A stretch of DNA of 35,456 nucleotides from contig JAQULS010000016.1 in the NCBI GenBank assembly GCA_028749235.1, positions 1-35,456 on the forward strand, read 5' to 3'. Below are positions 6,429 through 15,177 of the stretch, piece by piece. This DNA comes from Acidobacteriota bacterium (GTDB lineage Bacteria > Acidobacteriota > Aminicenantia > Aminicenantales > UBA4085). The notes beneath the pieces were generated by a model. It did not search any database, was not told the origin of the DNA, and saw only the letters and a program-made list of their open reading frames with translations. Positions within the stretch are counted from its first letter, which is position 1. Each line of letters begins with the position of its first letter. A program made the position numbers and the translations under genes.

Positions 6429-9302
6429 TTATTTTTCGTCATTCGCTCGAAGGATCCTGGGCCGTACGACCAGGAGCGCCGCCGGCAGCAGCGTCATGGC
6501 CCCGATGAAGCACAGAAGCATGGACAGGACCATGATCCCGCCGAAGCTCCGGAGCAGGACGAAGGAAGACAGCAGCAGGGTCGAGAAGCCCGCGGTCACG
6601 GCCGCCGTGTTGGAAAGCATGGCGCGGCCCCGCTCCAGGAAGGCCAGGCGGATGGCCTCGGGGAGCTGGTGCCCGGCCCGAACCTCCTCGCTGACGACAT
6701 AGAGGAAGTGGATCGTATAGTCAATGCCCACGCCGATCGAGATCGACCCGGTGAGCATCGTGGCGTAGTCGAGCGGGATGCGGGCGATTCCCAGCAGGCC
6801 GTACATGACGACCGTGGCGAAGGTGATCGGCAGGATGCTGATCAAGCCCAGGACGACGCTTTTGCGCATGAGGATCATCAGAAAAAGAGTGACGGCCATA
6901 GCCAGCAGGATGGACTGGATCTGGGAGCGGAACAGCGAGCTCGACAGCTTGGTGGTCATGACGGGATAGCCCGTCTGATCGGCCCGCTTGAAGGTGACCG
7001 GAGCGGCGCCGGCCGGGGCTTCGGCGGCGGGGACGACGGCCAGGCCGTCGACCAGATCGTAGAGGACGGCGGCCGCCCTCTTCTCAAACGTCGCTGAGCC
7101 CGCGGGGATGAGGGGCTTGAGCTCCGCGCGCAGGAAGGCTTCCCTCATGTTCTCGCGGGCTTCGCGCGCGATGTAGGCCGCCGTGGCCGCCGCCTCGGCG
7201 GCCAGGTCCGGATCGTAGACGGACGGCGGGAGGTGTTTCTTGAGGACGGCGACGGCAGCCGCCTCGGGAATGACGGCCTCGGGAGAGGCCGCCGCGAGGT
7301 CGGAGAGCCGTCCGGCGATGGTTTCCATCTGCGCCGGAGACGCTTCGAACGGGAACGAAGGGGCGAAGCAGAAGGCCCGGATCTTTTGCGCGACCTCGGG
7401 CTGAAGCCGGCCGGCGGGAAGCTCCTTGGCCAGGGCCGCGACCAGGACATCCTTGATCGCGGCGGGCGCCGGGGCCGACCCTCCCCCCTCCTGGGCGGCC
7501 CAGGACAGCTCCTCGGCCAGAAAGCCCGCCTCCGCCGCCCGGACGGATATGGCCTGATCCGGGGATAGAGCGTTGAGCTCGACCTGAACCGGGCGGCGGG
7601 CCGCTTCGCTTTTGAAATAAGTTTCAGCCCGGTTATAGGCGTCCGTACAGAATTTCGTCGTGGGATCGGAGATCTTGGAGTAGATGATCGTCTGCCTCCC
7701 GTCGGGCGTGATCATCTGGGCCAATTCCCTGCGGCCCTCCAACAAAAGCCACAGGTTCTCGACCGCCGACTTCGTCTCCGGGAGGGCGATGCGGTCGTTC
7801 ATCTGGTCGTTGAGCTCCTCGATGAGGTCCGGCACGCCCAGGGGCGGGCTGACGCTCGGGATGCTCGAAAGGAAGCTCTCCGCCCGCCGAATGAGCCGCA
7901 GCCGGGCCGGATCGCGGACGTCTTCCGCTTCGAAAAAGAACGAGTCGGGATAGGCGCCGTTGAAATGGAGGTTGGCCGCGTCCATGGCCTTGCGGGGCAT
8001 GGAATTCTTGGCATAGAAGCCGGAGAAGCCGACCTCCCGCTCGACCCGGAAGATGCCCGCCGCGCCGACGACCATGAGGACGACGAAGACGGCCAGGGTC
8101 AGGCCGGGCTTGCGGACCACGCGGGCGGCGCCGGCTTCCAGGAAGCGGGTCAGGCCTTGATGAGCCTTGCCGGATCGGGCCGCTCCGAAGTCGATCGTGG
8201 AGGCCAGAGCCGGAAGCAGGGTGGTGGCCAGCACCGCGGCAAAGAACAGGCCGACCGCCGCGAAAACCCCGAAATCGGCGATCAGGCTCAGTTTGACGCT
8301 GCGGAAGGCCAGGAAGCCGATGATGTCGGTGACCGCAGCATACAGAATCGGAGTCACCACGGCGGCCGTCGAGGCGATGACCATGGCCCGGCGGTCCTTG
8401 GCCGCACGATCCCGATCCGCGTCGCAGTCGCTGCGGATCTTGTTGACGACATAAAGGCCGTACGCCGATCCCAAGGCCAAGAGCAAGACCGGGATGGCCG
8501 GGGTGATGATGGTCATGGGCCGCTTCATCCATCCGATGAGCCCGAACAGCCAGACGTTGGCCAAAACGACGACCAGCACCGGCGGCAGGAGCCCCCGCCA
8601 GGAGCGCAGAGACAGGAACAGGATGAGGATGATGGCCGCCAGCATGATCGGGACGAGGAAGACCAGGTCCCGCCGGGTGTAGAGATTGATGAAGTGGCCG
8701 TCGCTGGGCGAGCCGGCGAAGAAGAGCCCCATATCGCCGCCCAGGATTTTTTCCGCTTGCGGAATGACGATCTTTTCCACGGCGGAAATGGTTTCAACCT
8801 TGTCGCTGAGGAAGACGGACAGGGCGAACCATTCGCCGTCCGCCGAAAGGACCTGGCCGATATAGCGGTCCTTGGAGCGAGCCAGCTTCGCCAGGGCTTT
8901 CAGACCCTCGGGATCGGCGGGAATGGAGTCGAGAAAGTCCCGCACCTCGATTCCGTCGGCGGTCTTTTTGATGTCCGCAACGTTGGACAGGGAGGTGACG
9001 CTGAAGATCTCCTCGCGGTCCTTCAAGGCCTTGGTCAGGGTGCGGATTTTGCCCAGTGTTTCGGCCGTGAACACGCCGGCCTTCGGCCGAGCGATGACGA
9101 GAACGACGTTGTTGGCCGAGAACGTGGCCGAGGTCTCGTGGTAGAGGGCCATCTGCGGATCGTCCTTGGGCAGCCAGTCCGTCATCTTGTTGTAGAAACG
9201 CAGGCGCGGGACCCCGGCCAAGGCCGCGACCGTGATCAGGCCGCAGATGATCAAGACGGGAATCCGGCGACGGACAACCCAGGCCGTCCACTTCCTAGCC
9301 AT
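6429..9302 (-). CDS. MMPL/RND-superfamily transporter
   Basis: At 957 residues this has the RND duplication: an N-terminal membrane helix (about 12-32), a large periplasmic loop, a helix bundle (about 220-380), a second large loop, and a second bundle (about 790-950). In the second half, GSISIGVGIDYTIHFLYV is the conserved charged-helix region of MMPL/SSD-type proteins. Such proteins use the proton gradient to move lipids or hydrophobic molecules, for example hopanoids or mycolates in known members. The reading frame overlaps the 3' end of the TetR gene by 8 bases (ATGGCTAG), indicating translational coupling. The cargo cannot be told from sequence. Confidence 0.9.
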   Translation of the reverse strand: MARKWTAWVVRRRIPVLIICGLITVAALAGVPRLRFYNKMTDWLPKDDPQMALYHETSATFSANNVVLVIARPKAGVFTAETLGKIRTLTKALKDREEIFSVTSLSNVADIKKTADGIEVRDFLDSIPADPEGLKALAKLARSKDRYIGQVLSADGEWFALSVFLSDKVETISAVEKIVIPQAEKILGGDMGLFFAGSPSDGHFINLYTRRDLVFLVPIMLAAIILILFLSLRSWRGLLPPVLVVVLANVWLFGLIGWMKRPMTIITPAIPVLLLALGSAYGLYVVNKIRSDCDADRDRAAKDRRAMVIASTAAVVTPILYAAVTDIIGFLAFRSVKLSLIADFGVFAAVGLFFAAVLATTLLPALASTIDFGAARSGKAHQGLTRFLEAGAARVVRKPGLTLAVFVVLMVVGAAGIFRVEREVGFSGFYAKNSMPRKAMDAANLHFNGAYPDSFFFEAEDVRDPARLRLIRRAESFLSSIPSVSPPLGVPDLIEELNDQMNDRIALPETKSAVENLWLLLEGRRELAQMITPDGRQTIIYSKISDPTTKFCTDAYNRAETYFKSEAARRPVQVELNALSPDQAISVRAAEAGFLAEELSWAAQEGGGSAPAPAAIKDVLVAALAKELPAGRLQPEVAQKIRAFCFAPSFPFEASPAQMETIAGRLSDLAAASPEAVIPEAAAVAVLKKHLPPSVYDPDLAAEAAATAAYIAREARENMREAFLRAELKPLIPAGSATFEKRAAAVLYDLVDGLAVVPAAEAPAGAAPVTFKRADQTGYPVMTTKLSSSLFRSQIQSILLAMAVTLFLMILMRKSVVLGLISILPITFATVVMYGLLGIARIPLDYATMLTGSISIGVGIDYTIHFLYVVSEEVRAGHQLPEAIRLAFLERGRAMLSNTAAVTAGFSTLLLSSFVLLRSFGGIMVLSMLLCFIGAMTLLPAALLVVRPRILRANDEK

Positions 9303-9924
9303 GGGCCGCCTCCCGGGAGGGAATGCGAAGGGAACGCAGGTATTCCTCGAAGTAGGGCTGGGCCGTCTTCTTGTAGCTTCGGACCCGGTTCTCGAACACG
9401 GTCCAAAAGGTGAAGGTCGTATGAATGACGCCCAGGAACATCACGGCGTTCGAGGCCGGATTGAGGTCGGGCCAGAGGACCTTCTCGGCGATGCCCCTCT
9501 CGATGACGCTTTGGATGCGGGACAGCAGGTCGAACATGCAATCCTTGAACTGCTTGAACATGGCCTTTTCCCCGGTGTACAGCCCGTCGGAGAACAGGAT
9601 CCGGTAGACGCCCGGATAGTCCTCGAGGAAGGAGACGGCGAAGTCGAACCAGGCCCGCAGGGACTGTTCGGGGCCGAGCCCGCGCTTGGAGATGTCCTGG
9701 GAGAGGGCCTCGATGGACAGCCCCGAGCTGTCCAGGATGAGCCGGAAAATGTCGTTCTTGGACCGGACATGCTTGTAGAGGGCGCCCTCGGTGAAGCCGA
9801 CTTCCTTGGCGATGAGCTTGGTGGTCAGGCCGGTGATTCCGACCCTGTCGACAAGCCGCAGGACGGCGCTGACGATATCCGCCTTCCTGGGCTCGAGAAT
9901 GGAGGCGAAGGCTTTCTTGGCCAT
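9295..9924 (-). CDS. TetR-family transcriptional regulator of the export operon
   Basis: 209 residues with the N-terminal TetR helix-turn-helix (about residues 25-55: ITGLTTKLIAKEVGFTEGALYKHV, shown here as the conserved region only in part) and an all-helical ligand-binding C-terminus. The ATG at 9922-9924 has GGAG five bases upstream; a longer open frame exists but would place the start inside the operator. It is the first gene of the operon with the RND pump. A TetR-type palindrome (9934-9955) lies directly over its likely transcription start, so autorepression relieved by a hydrophobic ligand is the simplest model. Confidence 0.9.
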   Translation of the reverse strand: MAKKAFASILEPRKADIVSAVLRLVDRVGITGLTTKLIAKEVGFTEGALYKHVRSKNDIFRLILDSSGLSIEALSQDISKRGLGPEQSLRAWFDFAVSFLEDYPGVYRILFSDGLYTGEKAMFKQFKDCMFDLLSRIQSVIERGIAEKVLWPDLNPASNAVMFLGVIHTTFTFWTVFENRVRSYKKTAQPYFEEYLRSLRIPSREAAHG

Positions 9925-9933
9925 GTTTTCTCC

Positions 9934-9955
9934 GGTGAGTGAGCGTTTACTCACC
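9934..9955. promoter_or_regulatory. TetR-type operator palindrome
   Basis: GGTGAGT (9934-9940), 8-base spacer, ACTCACC (9949-9955): a perfect 7-bp inverted repeat, with the two half-site centres about 15 bases apart. It lies between the -10 box and the Shine-Dalgarno of the TetR gene and covers the predicted transcription start. Confidence 0.8.
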
Positions 9956-9959
9956 AAAC

Positions 9960-9988
9960 AGGATAAAACGAGAAACCTGCTTTGTCAA
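9960..9988 (-). promoter_or_regulatory. Sigma70 promoter of the TetR-RND-LolA-barrel operon
   Basis: On the minus strand a perfect TTGACA (9983-9988) is followed by a 17-base spacer and TATCCT (9960-9965). Transcription would begin near 9953, inside the operator. The strong promoter plus operator fits a repressible pump. Confidence 0.85.
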
Positions 9989-10107
9989 GCCGCCCCCTCC
10001 CCGCCGGACGGGCCGCGCCGGCGTGCGCTTAGAACGTGTAGCGGAACCGGCCGCCGGTTTTTCACAAGTCAGCACCGCCGTCCCGCGTGACGGAGGCGGC
10101 CGCCTTC

Positions 10108-10116
10108 TGATATCAT
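10108..10116 (+). promoter_or_regulatory. Extended -10 element before the dehydrogenase gene
   Basis: TGATATCAT gives TGn plus TATCAT (10111-10116), 21 bases before the ATG at 10137. No -35 hexamer at normal spacing is visible. The GAGG ribosome site (10125-10128) lies in the short leader. Confidence 0.45.
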
Positions 10117-10136
10117 CGGGGGGCGAGGAACTCGAA

Positions 10137-11171
10137 ATGAAAGCCGCCGTCCTGACCGGGGTCCGTTCCGTCGAAATCCGCGATCTGCCCCTTCCCGACC
10201 TCCGGGCCCCCGACGAAGTCCTCCTGCGGACGGCCGTCGCCGGCCTGTGCGGCAGCGACTTGCACTATTTCATTTCCGACAGGGTCGGGAGCGAAAAAGT
10301 CGCCTACCCGGCCGTGGTCGGGCACGAATGCTCGGCCTTCGTCGAAGCCGTCGGATCGGCCGTGACCAAGGTCAAGCCCGGCGACCGGGTGGCGGTGGAA
10401 CCGGCCCTCTCCTGCGGGCAGTGCGATCAATGCCGGAACGGGCGCCCCCACACCTGCCGGGCCATCGGATTCCTCGGGCACCCGGGGGAGAAGGACGGTT
10501 GCCTGGCCGAATTCTTCACCATGCCCGAACGGAACCTCTTTCCCCTGTCAGCCGCCATGACCCTGAACGAGGCCATGCTGGCCGAGCCGCTTTCAATCGC
10601 CCTCCACGCCCTCCGGCTCGGCGGCGGGAACCCCGGCCGCGCGGTCGGCGTGCTGGGGACCGGGCCGATCGGGCTTTGCGTCATCATGGTTTTGAAGGCC
10701 GAAGGAGTGGAGGAGATTTTCGCCAGCGACCGCTCCGAGGCCAGGGTGCTGGCCGCACGGCGGGCGGGCGCCGCCTGGGCCTCCAATCCCGACCGCGAGG
10801 ACGTCGTCCGGGGCATCCTGGACCGCAGCCCCCTCGGGCTGGACGCCGTGTTCGAAGTCAGCGGCGACCCGGCGGCCATCGAGCAGAGTATCGAGCTGGT
10901 CAAACCCGGCGGGAAGATCTTCCAGATCGGCATCCCCCTGGCCGAGCGGATCGCCTTCCCCATCGCCCGTATGCGCCGCAAGGAGATCGCCGTCCAGAAC
11001 GTCCGCCGCCAGAACCGCTGCCTGGAGCGGGCCCTGCGGCTGATCGAGTCCAAGCATATCGACGCGGCCTGGCTGGCAACGCACGGGTTCCCGATCGGCG
11101 AGGCCGCGCGGGCCTTCGCCACGGCGGCCGACCGGACGGACGGAGTGCTTAAAGCCTTCCTGACGTTCTGA
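10137..11171 (+). CDS. Zinc-dependent medium-chain dehydrogenase (sorbitol/threonine-dehydrogenase type)
   Basis: 344 residues, NAD(P)-dependent oxidation of a secondary alcohol such as a polyol, sugar alcohol or threonine. Catalytic zinc ligands are Cys38 (LCGSD), His63 and Glu64 (GHE). Four cysteines for the structural zinc are at about 93, 96, 99 and 107. The Rossmann motif is GVLGTGPIGL at about residue 171. The start was placed at ATG 10137, with GAGG eight bases before it, because the family begins MKAAVL; the longer open frame has no such support. It stands alone, divergent from the TetR operon. The exact substrate is not determinable; L-iditol/sorbitol 2-dehydrogenase is a reasonable guess. 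Confidence 0.88.
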   Translation: MKAAVLTGVRSVEIRDLPLPDLRAPDEVLLRTAVAGLCGSDLHYFISDRVGSEKVAYPAVVGHECSAFVEAVGSAVTKVKPGDRVAVEPALSCGQCDQCRNGRPHTCRAIGFLGHPGEKDGCLAEFFTMPERNLFPLSAAMTLNEAMLAEPLSIALHALRLGGGNPGRAVGVLGTGPIGLCVIMVLKAEGVEEIFASDRSEARVLAARRAGAAWASNPDREDVVRGILDRSPLGLDAVFEVSGDPAAIEQSIELVKPGGKIFQIGIPLAERIAFPIARMRRKEIAVQNVRRQNRCLERALRLIESKHIDAAWLATHGFPIGEAARAFATAADRTDGVLKAFLTF

Positions 11172-11182
11172 ACGCGGCCGCT

Positions 11183-11200
11183 TCGGCGCTCCGGCGCCGA
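11183..11200. repeat. Hairpin between converging genes
   Basis: TCGGCGC (11183-11189), loop TCCG, GCGCCGA (11194-11200). It sits between two converging stops and has no T-tract on either side. It may slow polymerase from either direction, but I do not call it an intrinsic terminator. Confidence 0.4.
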
Positions 11201-11222
11201 GCCGGACGATCGGGGAGGCGGA

Positions 11223-11600
11223 TCACTTCTTGGAAGAATCGAATTCCAGCAGCTCCACGGGCATGCCGTTGTGGAGGATCATGGCCACCCGGACGCCGCC
11301 GGACGGGCTGGACGGCTCGCTCAAAAGCGCCTTCCCGGCCAAGGCCTTGTCCAGGTCATCCACCTCGAAGGCGAGGTGGGGGACGGTGCGGACAAGCTCG
11401 CTGACCGGGCAACCCGGATCGAACCGCATCCACTCCACGCCGTAGGGGCTGGTCGGGAACCCGGCCACGTGAATCCCGAGATGGGCCAGATGGACTTCGC
11501 CCGGTCTCGGCTCCATCGTCGGGATGCCCAGATGATGATACCGCCAGCCCCATTCCGCAATCGCCTGGGGCGGCTCGTGATCCGCGCGCGTCTTGTTCAT
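11223..11600 (-). CDS. VOC/glyoxalase-like metal-binding fold protein
   Basis: 125 residues with the beta-alpha-beta-beta-beta pattern of the vicinal-oxygen-chelate superfamily (HHLGIPTMEPRPGEVHLAHL near the start, VPHLAFEVDDLDKAL in the middle, MPVELLEFD at the end). The terminal Glu in VELLEF and the His residues of the first strand are plausible metal ligands. The gene starts 7 bases after the stop of the redoxin gene and has a weak ribosome site, so translation is probably coupled. Substrate unknown. Confidence 0.8.
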   Translation of the reverse strand: MNKTRADHEPPQAIAEWGWRYHHLGIPTMEPRPGEVHLAHLGIHVAGFPTSPYGVEWMRFDPGCPVSELVRTVPHLAFEVDDLDKALAGKALLSEPSSPSGGVRVAMILHNGMPVELLEFDSSKK

Positions 11601-11607
11601 GGCGGGA

Positions 11608-12330
11608 CTATTTTTCCATGGTCTCGAGAAACTTCAGCAGGTATTCGGCCGAAGGGCGGTCGAAGGTCGTCTGGCTGAGGTACTTGAAGCGAACGATTCC
11701 CTGGGCGTCGATCAGAAAGACGGTCGGAACGTTCTGGTCGATCTTGGATCCACCCCATTCCTGCGTGAATAGACCCAGCCCCTTGGACACCTTGGCCCCG
11801 TCATCGATCAGGACGGGGAACGGCAGGGGGACCTTGGAGGTCTGGGCCAGGTAACGGCGGGGGAAGCTCCTCTGCATCAGCTCGACCCGGGCCTTGCCCT
11901 TTTCGTCCAGCTTCCCCGGCTCGGCCGGGTTCTTCCAGGCCTCGATGTCCTTGAGCTGGTCGGGGAACTTGTCCGCCCAGGCCCGGATCATGTCCCGGCT
12001 GTAAGGCAGGACGAAGAGGACCTCGAGGTTGTGGGACTTGCGGAACCCCTTTTCGGCCTCCAGGGCGGCCAGGTCCGCATACTGGTAGTTGCAGATGTGG
12101 CACCAGTGGTTCTCCCCGGCAAGGCCGCGGGGAAAGATGAGCAGGATGTTCTTGCCGGCCAAACCGGAAAGGCTCGCCTCGCCGCCCTGGTAGACGGGCA
12201 AGGCGAAGTCCGGCATGGCCTGGCCCAGAAGCGCGGGCTTGAGATCCTGGGCGGAAGCCGAAGCGGCCCCCCAGAGGGCGAGAGCCAGGACAAGAATCGG
12301 AAGCCAACGCCGCGGACGCGTTTTCTTCAT
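11608..12330 (-). CDS. Secreted AhpC/TSA-type redoxin
   Basis: 240 residues with an N-terminal signal peptide (about 1-27, ending SASA). A thioredoxin-like fold follows (FALPVYQGGEASLSGLAGKN, then the active-site region HWCHIC with Cys77 and Cys80, later VPTVFLIDAQGIVRF). The C-x-x-C pair and secretion fit a periplasmic thiol-disulfide or peroxide-reducing enzyme of the redoxin/TlpA neighbourhood rather than a cytosolic peroxiredoxin. It is cotranscribed with the VOC gene downstream and lies 69 bases after the GH43 stop. Confidence 0.87.
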   Translation of the reverse strand: MKKTRPRRWLPILVLALALWGAASASAQDLKPALLGQAMPDFALPVYQGGEASLSGLAGKNILLIFPRGLAGENHWCHICNYQYADLAALEAEKGFRKSHNLEVLFVLPYSRDMIRAWADKFPDQLKDIEAWKNPAEPGKLDEKGKARVELMQRSFPRRYLAQTSKVPLPFPVLIDDGAKVSKGLGLFTQEWGGSKIDQNVPTVFLIDAQGIVRFKYLSQTTFDRPSAEYLLKFLETMEK

Positions 12331-12399
12331 CGCCTCATTCTCCCTTCCATCCTATTCTATTCCAAACCGGGGGAGGGCTTGCCGCCGCGCCCCGGCCTT

Positions 12400-14004
12400 T
12401 TACTCCAGCCCGCGATACCGGAAATTCCGGAAGACCGCCGTTCCCTCCCCGGCCGCGAACAGGGCGATCTTGAGCGTCCCCCACGTCCGGAACGTCTCGT
12501 GGTGATAGCCGGACATTTCCAGTCCGCCCTCGAGCTTGGTCCAGGATCCGCCGTCCGGGCTAAAGAAGAGCTCGACATCGTGCTCGGTGTTCCGGATCTT
12601 GAGGAAGGCGCGGCCGGACGCGAGGGGGACATTCTGCCACGGACCGCCCCGGAGATAAGAGACAACGCGGCCGTCCTTGATCGCAAGCCCTCCGAAATAC
12701 TGCCCGTCATAGAGCAGGAGCAGCCCCGCCTCGGCGCCCGCCGGCGCTTCCGCTTCGATCTGCGCTTCGTAGGAGTGGTTCAAAGCCATGACCGTGAGCA
12801 TCGCCGCGTCCGCGACCGACGTTCCGCGGGCCCGGATCCGCAGGGCGTCCGGACCCGTTCGATACGTCTCCGCGCTTTCCTTCGCGCCCCGGCTCCGCCA
12901 TTGCAGGCCCAGACCCGGACCCGCGAAGGCGTCCGAGAGCGGGAAGCCGTGGCCCGCGTTTTCGCCCGCGGGCTTCCGGAGGGGTTTCCCGGGATCGGCC
13001 CCGGCCGGGATGCGCGGCCATCCGTCCGGCGTCCACTCCACGGGCAGGAGGAGGGTCGAGCGGCCGAGCGTCCGGAAGCCGTTTTCGTAGGCGTGATACA
13101 TGACCCGCCAGGTCCCGTCGGCGGCCTCGAGGATCGTGCCGTGGCCCTGCGACCACCAGCGCTCGGCCCGGCTCCGCGTCCGCAGGAGCGGATTGGACGG
13201 CATGTTCGTCCAGGGGCCGGACGGCGACTCCGACCGGGCCACGACGATCATGTGGCTGGTCGAGGGGCCGGCCGTCCCGCCTTGGGCCGAGACGAGATAA
13301 TAGAATCGTCCGCGCCGAAAGAGCTTGGGGCTTTCGAGGCACATGCACTCGATGTTCCACTCCGCCGGGATGGGCCAGCCTTCGTACATCTTGACCGGCT
13401 CGCCTTCCGTCTTCCGGCCGTCGGGCGACAGCCGGACCATCATGCCGTCGGAAAGATACAGATAGCGGTTGCCGGCCGTGTCGGCGATGTGGCCGGGATC
13501 AATGCCGCCGACGCGCAGATCGATCGGATCGCTCCACGGGCCGGCCGGATCCTTGGCCGTGATGACGAAGTTGGTCCGGCGGCTCCTGCCGCCGGGATCG
13601 GCGACCAAAGCCGGAAAATAGATGAAGAACTCGCCGTTCCAAAAGCCGATGTCGGGCGCCCAGACGTCGCCCACCGGCTTGGTCAGGGCGGGCCCCAACG
13701 GCCGCCAGTTCACCAGGTCGCGCGAGTGCCAGACCAGCAGGCCGGGCACGGCGGTTCCGGGCGTATTGGTCATGTAGTAATCCGACCCGACGCGGACGAC
13801 GCTGGGATCGGGGTAATCGCCGGGCAGGATGGGATTCAGGTACGTTCCGTCGCCCCGGTCCGCGACGGGCTGGGCCTCGGCCTTGACCCGGGCCGCCCGG
13901 TCGTCCAATGACCGGGGCGCGCCGGCGGATGCGGCTGCGCCGGCCAAAACCAGTCCGGCCGCGGCCAGCCGAAGCACGGACGTCGAACGGGCATGATGGA
14001 ACAT
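12400..14004 (-). CDS. Secreted GH43-family glycoside hydrolase
   Basis: 534 residues. A signal peptide (about 1-28) is followed by a five-bladed propeller of the GH43 type and a C-terminal beta-sandwich (from about residue 345) resembling the concanavalin-like domain of beta-xylosidases. The expected acid/base set is visible: catalytic base Asp66 in DYPDPSV, pKa-modulating Asp169 in GGIDPGH, acid Glu224 in LESPK. GH43 enzymes release arabinose, xylose or related sugars from plant hemicellulose. ATG at 14004 has AAGGAGG nearby, so the start is firm. It is the first gene of the GH43-redoxin-VOC run. Substrate specificity is not evident. Confidence 0.9.
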   Translation of the reverse strand: MFHHARSTSVLRLAAAGLVLAGAAASAGAPRSLDDRAARVKAEAQPVADRGDGTYLNPILPGDYPDPSVVRVGSDYYMTNTPGTAVPGLLVWHSRDLVNWRPLGPALTKPVGDVWAPDIGFWNGEFFIYFPALVADPGGRSRRTNFVITAKDPAGPWSDPIDLRVGGIDPGHIADTAGNRYLYLSDGMMVRLSPDGRKTEGEPVKMYEGWPIPAEWNIECMCLESPKLFRRGRFYYLVSAQGGTAGPSTSHMIVVARSESPSGPWTNMPSNPLLRTRSRAERWWSQGHGTILEAADGTWRVMYHAYENGFRTLGRSTLLLPVEWTPDGWPRIPAGADPGKPLRKPAGENAGHGFPLSDAFAGPGLGLQWRSRGAKESAETYRTGPDALRIRARGTSVADAAMLTVMALNHSYEAQIEAEAPAGAEAGLLLLYDGQYFGGLAIKDGRVVSYLRGGPWQNVPLASGRAFLKIRNTEHDVELFFSPDGGSWTKLEGGLEMSGYHHETFRTWGTLKIALFAAGEGTAVFRNFRYRGLE

Positions 14005-14086
14005 CGGCGGCCTCCTTAAAGAACGGGCCGCTTCATATTAACAGGGATGGAAGCGCGTTGCCACGGTGCCGGGAAGGTCATCCCTT

Positions 14087-14116
14087 GGGGGGCGGGCGGC
14101 ACTTCGCCCGCCCCCC
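14087..14116. repeat. Long GC hairpin
   Basis: GGGGGGCGGGC (14087-14097) pairs perfectly with GCCCGCCCCCC (14106-14116) around an 8-base loop. It lies just after the stop of the Gly-rich lipoprotein gene (minus strand). There is no T-run, so it could be a factor-dependent or processed 3' end. Confidence 0.5.
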
Positions 14117-14155
14117 GCGCATGAGGCACACTCTCAGAAGACGCTGATTCTCGTG

Positions 14156-15043
14156 TCAGTTGGAAGTCGAAGCGGCGATCTTGGCGACGCCGGTTCCCGC
14201 GGCCAGAGTGACCTTGGCCCAGACCTTCAAGCCGCTGGACGCCGCGGGGCTCATACCTCCGCCCGGGCCGCCCCCCGGACCGCCCATGCCTCCGCCGCCA
14301 CCCATGCCTCCGCCCCCTCCCATTCCGCCGCCGCCACCCATTCTCCCTCCGGGGTTTCCCCCTCCGGGCTCGCCTTCGAGTCCGCCGGCGGCCTCGAAGC
14401 CGATGCCGACGACGGCGCCGGGTCCTGCGCCCACGGCCCAGGGATGATCCTTCGTTTTCGCCAAGGGGATTTTCATTTCAAAAACGATCATGCCCCGCGA
14501 CGGGGTCAGGACGGCTTCAAGGCCAAGGGCCTTGCCCAGCGCAACGCTCCTGACGTCTTTCGATCCCGCTTCGATGATGCCGGCCAAGGCCGGCCGGGCC
14601 GGCCCGGATTCCTCCGGACTTCCGGACCCGCGAGTCGGCGCCTGTTCCCCGTTTCGCGCCGGAGGGGTCTCGTTCCGACCCCCTCGGGACGGCCGCCCGG
14701 CCGGAGCTTCCGCGACCAGTGGATATCGAATCCCGAGGGCTCTCTTCTTGCCGCCCAGCGGATCGACCCAAACCGTCAGACCGGAAGCCGCGATCGCCCG
14801 CCCCACGCCTTCGCTGCCGGCGATCAGGGCGAGGTAAAGCGACTCCTCGTCGTTGAGGATGCCGATGAGAATCAACCCGTCGTCCAGCGACATCAAGCGG
14901 CCGGACCAATCGTCCGACCGGCCGTCGATGATGACCGGCGGACTCGCGACCCCGCTTCGCGCCGAAAAAGACCGGAAGCCGGAACAGGATGCCGCGGCCA
15001 GCGCGGCGAGCAGAAGAATTCCGCAGGTGCGGGAGAATTTCAC
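14156..15043 (-). CDS. Gly-rich lipoprotein with CBM9/DOMON-like domain
   Basis: 295 residues. Start is GTG at 15041-15043 with AGGAG seven bases upstream. The signal ends in a lipobox AASC with Cys20 as the lipid-bearing residue. The first domain (VIIDGRSDDW..., about 40-110) looks like the beta-sandwich of CBM9/DOMON-type modules, which bind sugars or haem in known proteins. A Gly/Met-rich stretch (14283-14336, three 18-bp repeats encoding GGGGGM) and a short C-terminal strand region follow. It closes the ECF sigma unit and is probably exported to the outer membrane or periplasm. Function is not known. Confidence 0.72.
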   Translation of the reverse strand: MKFSRTCGILLLAALAAASCSGFRSFSARSGVASPPVIIDGRSDDWSGRLMSLDDGLILIGILNDEESLYLALIAGSEGVGRAIAASGLTVWVDPLGGKKRALGIRYPLVAEAPAGRPSRGGRNETPPARNGEQAPTRGSGSPEESGPARPALAGIIEAGSKDVRSVALGKALGLEAVLTPSRGMIVFEMKIPLAKTKDHPWAVGAGPGAVVGIGFEAAGGLEGEPGGGNPGGRMGGGGGMGGGGGMGGGGGMGGPGGGPGGGMSPAASSGLKVWAKVTLAAGTGVAKIAASTSN

Positions 15044-15117
15044 GGTTCGTCTCCTGAGAATCAAAGACTCCGTTTGTTGGACAATCGTCGGCAGCCCTTC
15101 ATTCCGCGCGGCCGCAC

Positions 15118-15151
15118 AAAAAAGGCGGCCGGGGGAAGGCCCCCGGCCGCC
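15118..15151 (-). terminator. Strong intrinsic terminator of the Spy-like gene
   Basis: A perfect 12-bp stem, 15124-15135 with 15140-15151, has loop AAGG and is followed on the minus strand by six T (A-run 15118-15123). It lies 27 bases after the stop at 15178 and separates the sigma/anti-sigma/Spy-like part from the lipoprotein gene. Confidence 0.92.
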
Positions 15152-15177
15152 ACAAACGGAATGGAGGTGGACCGAAG

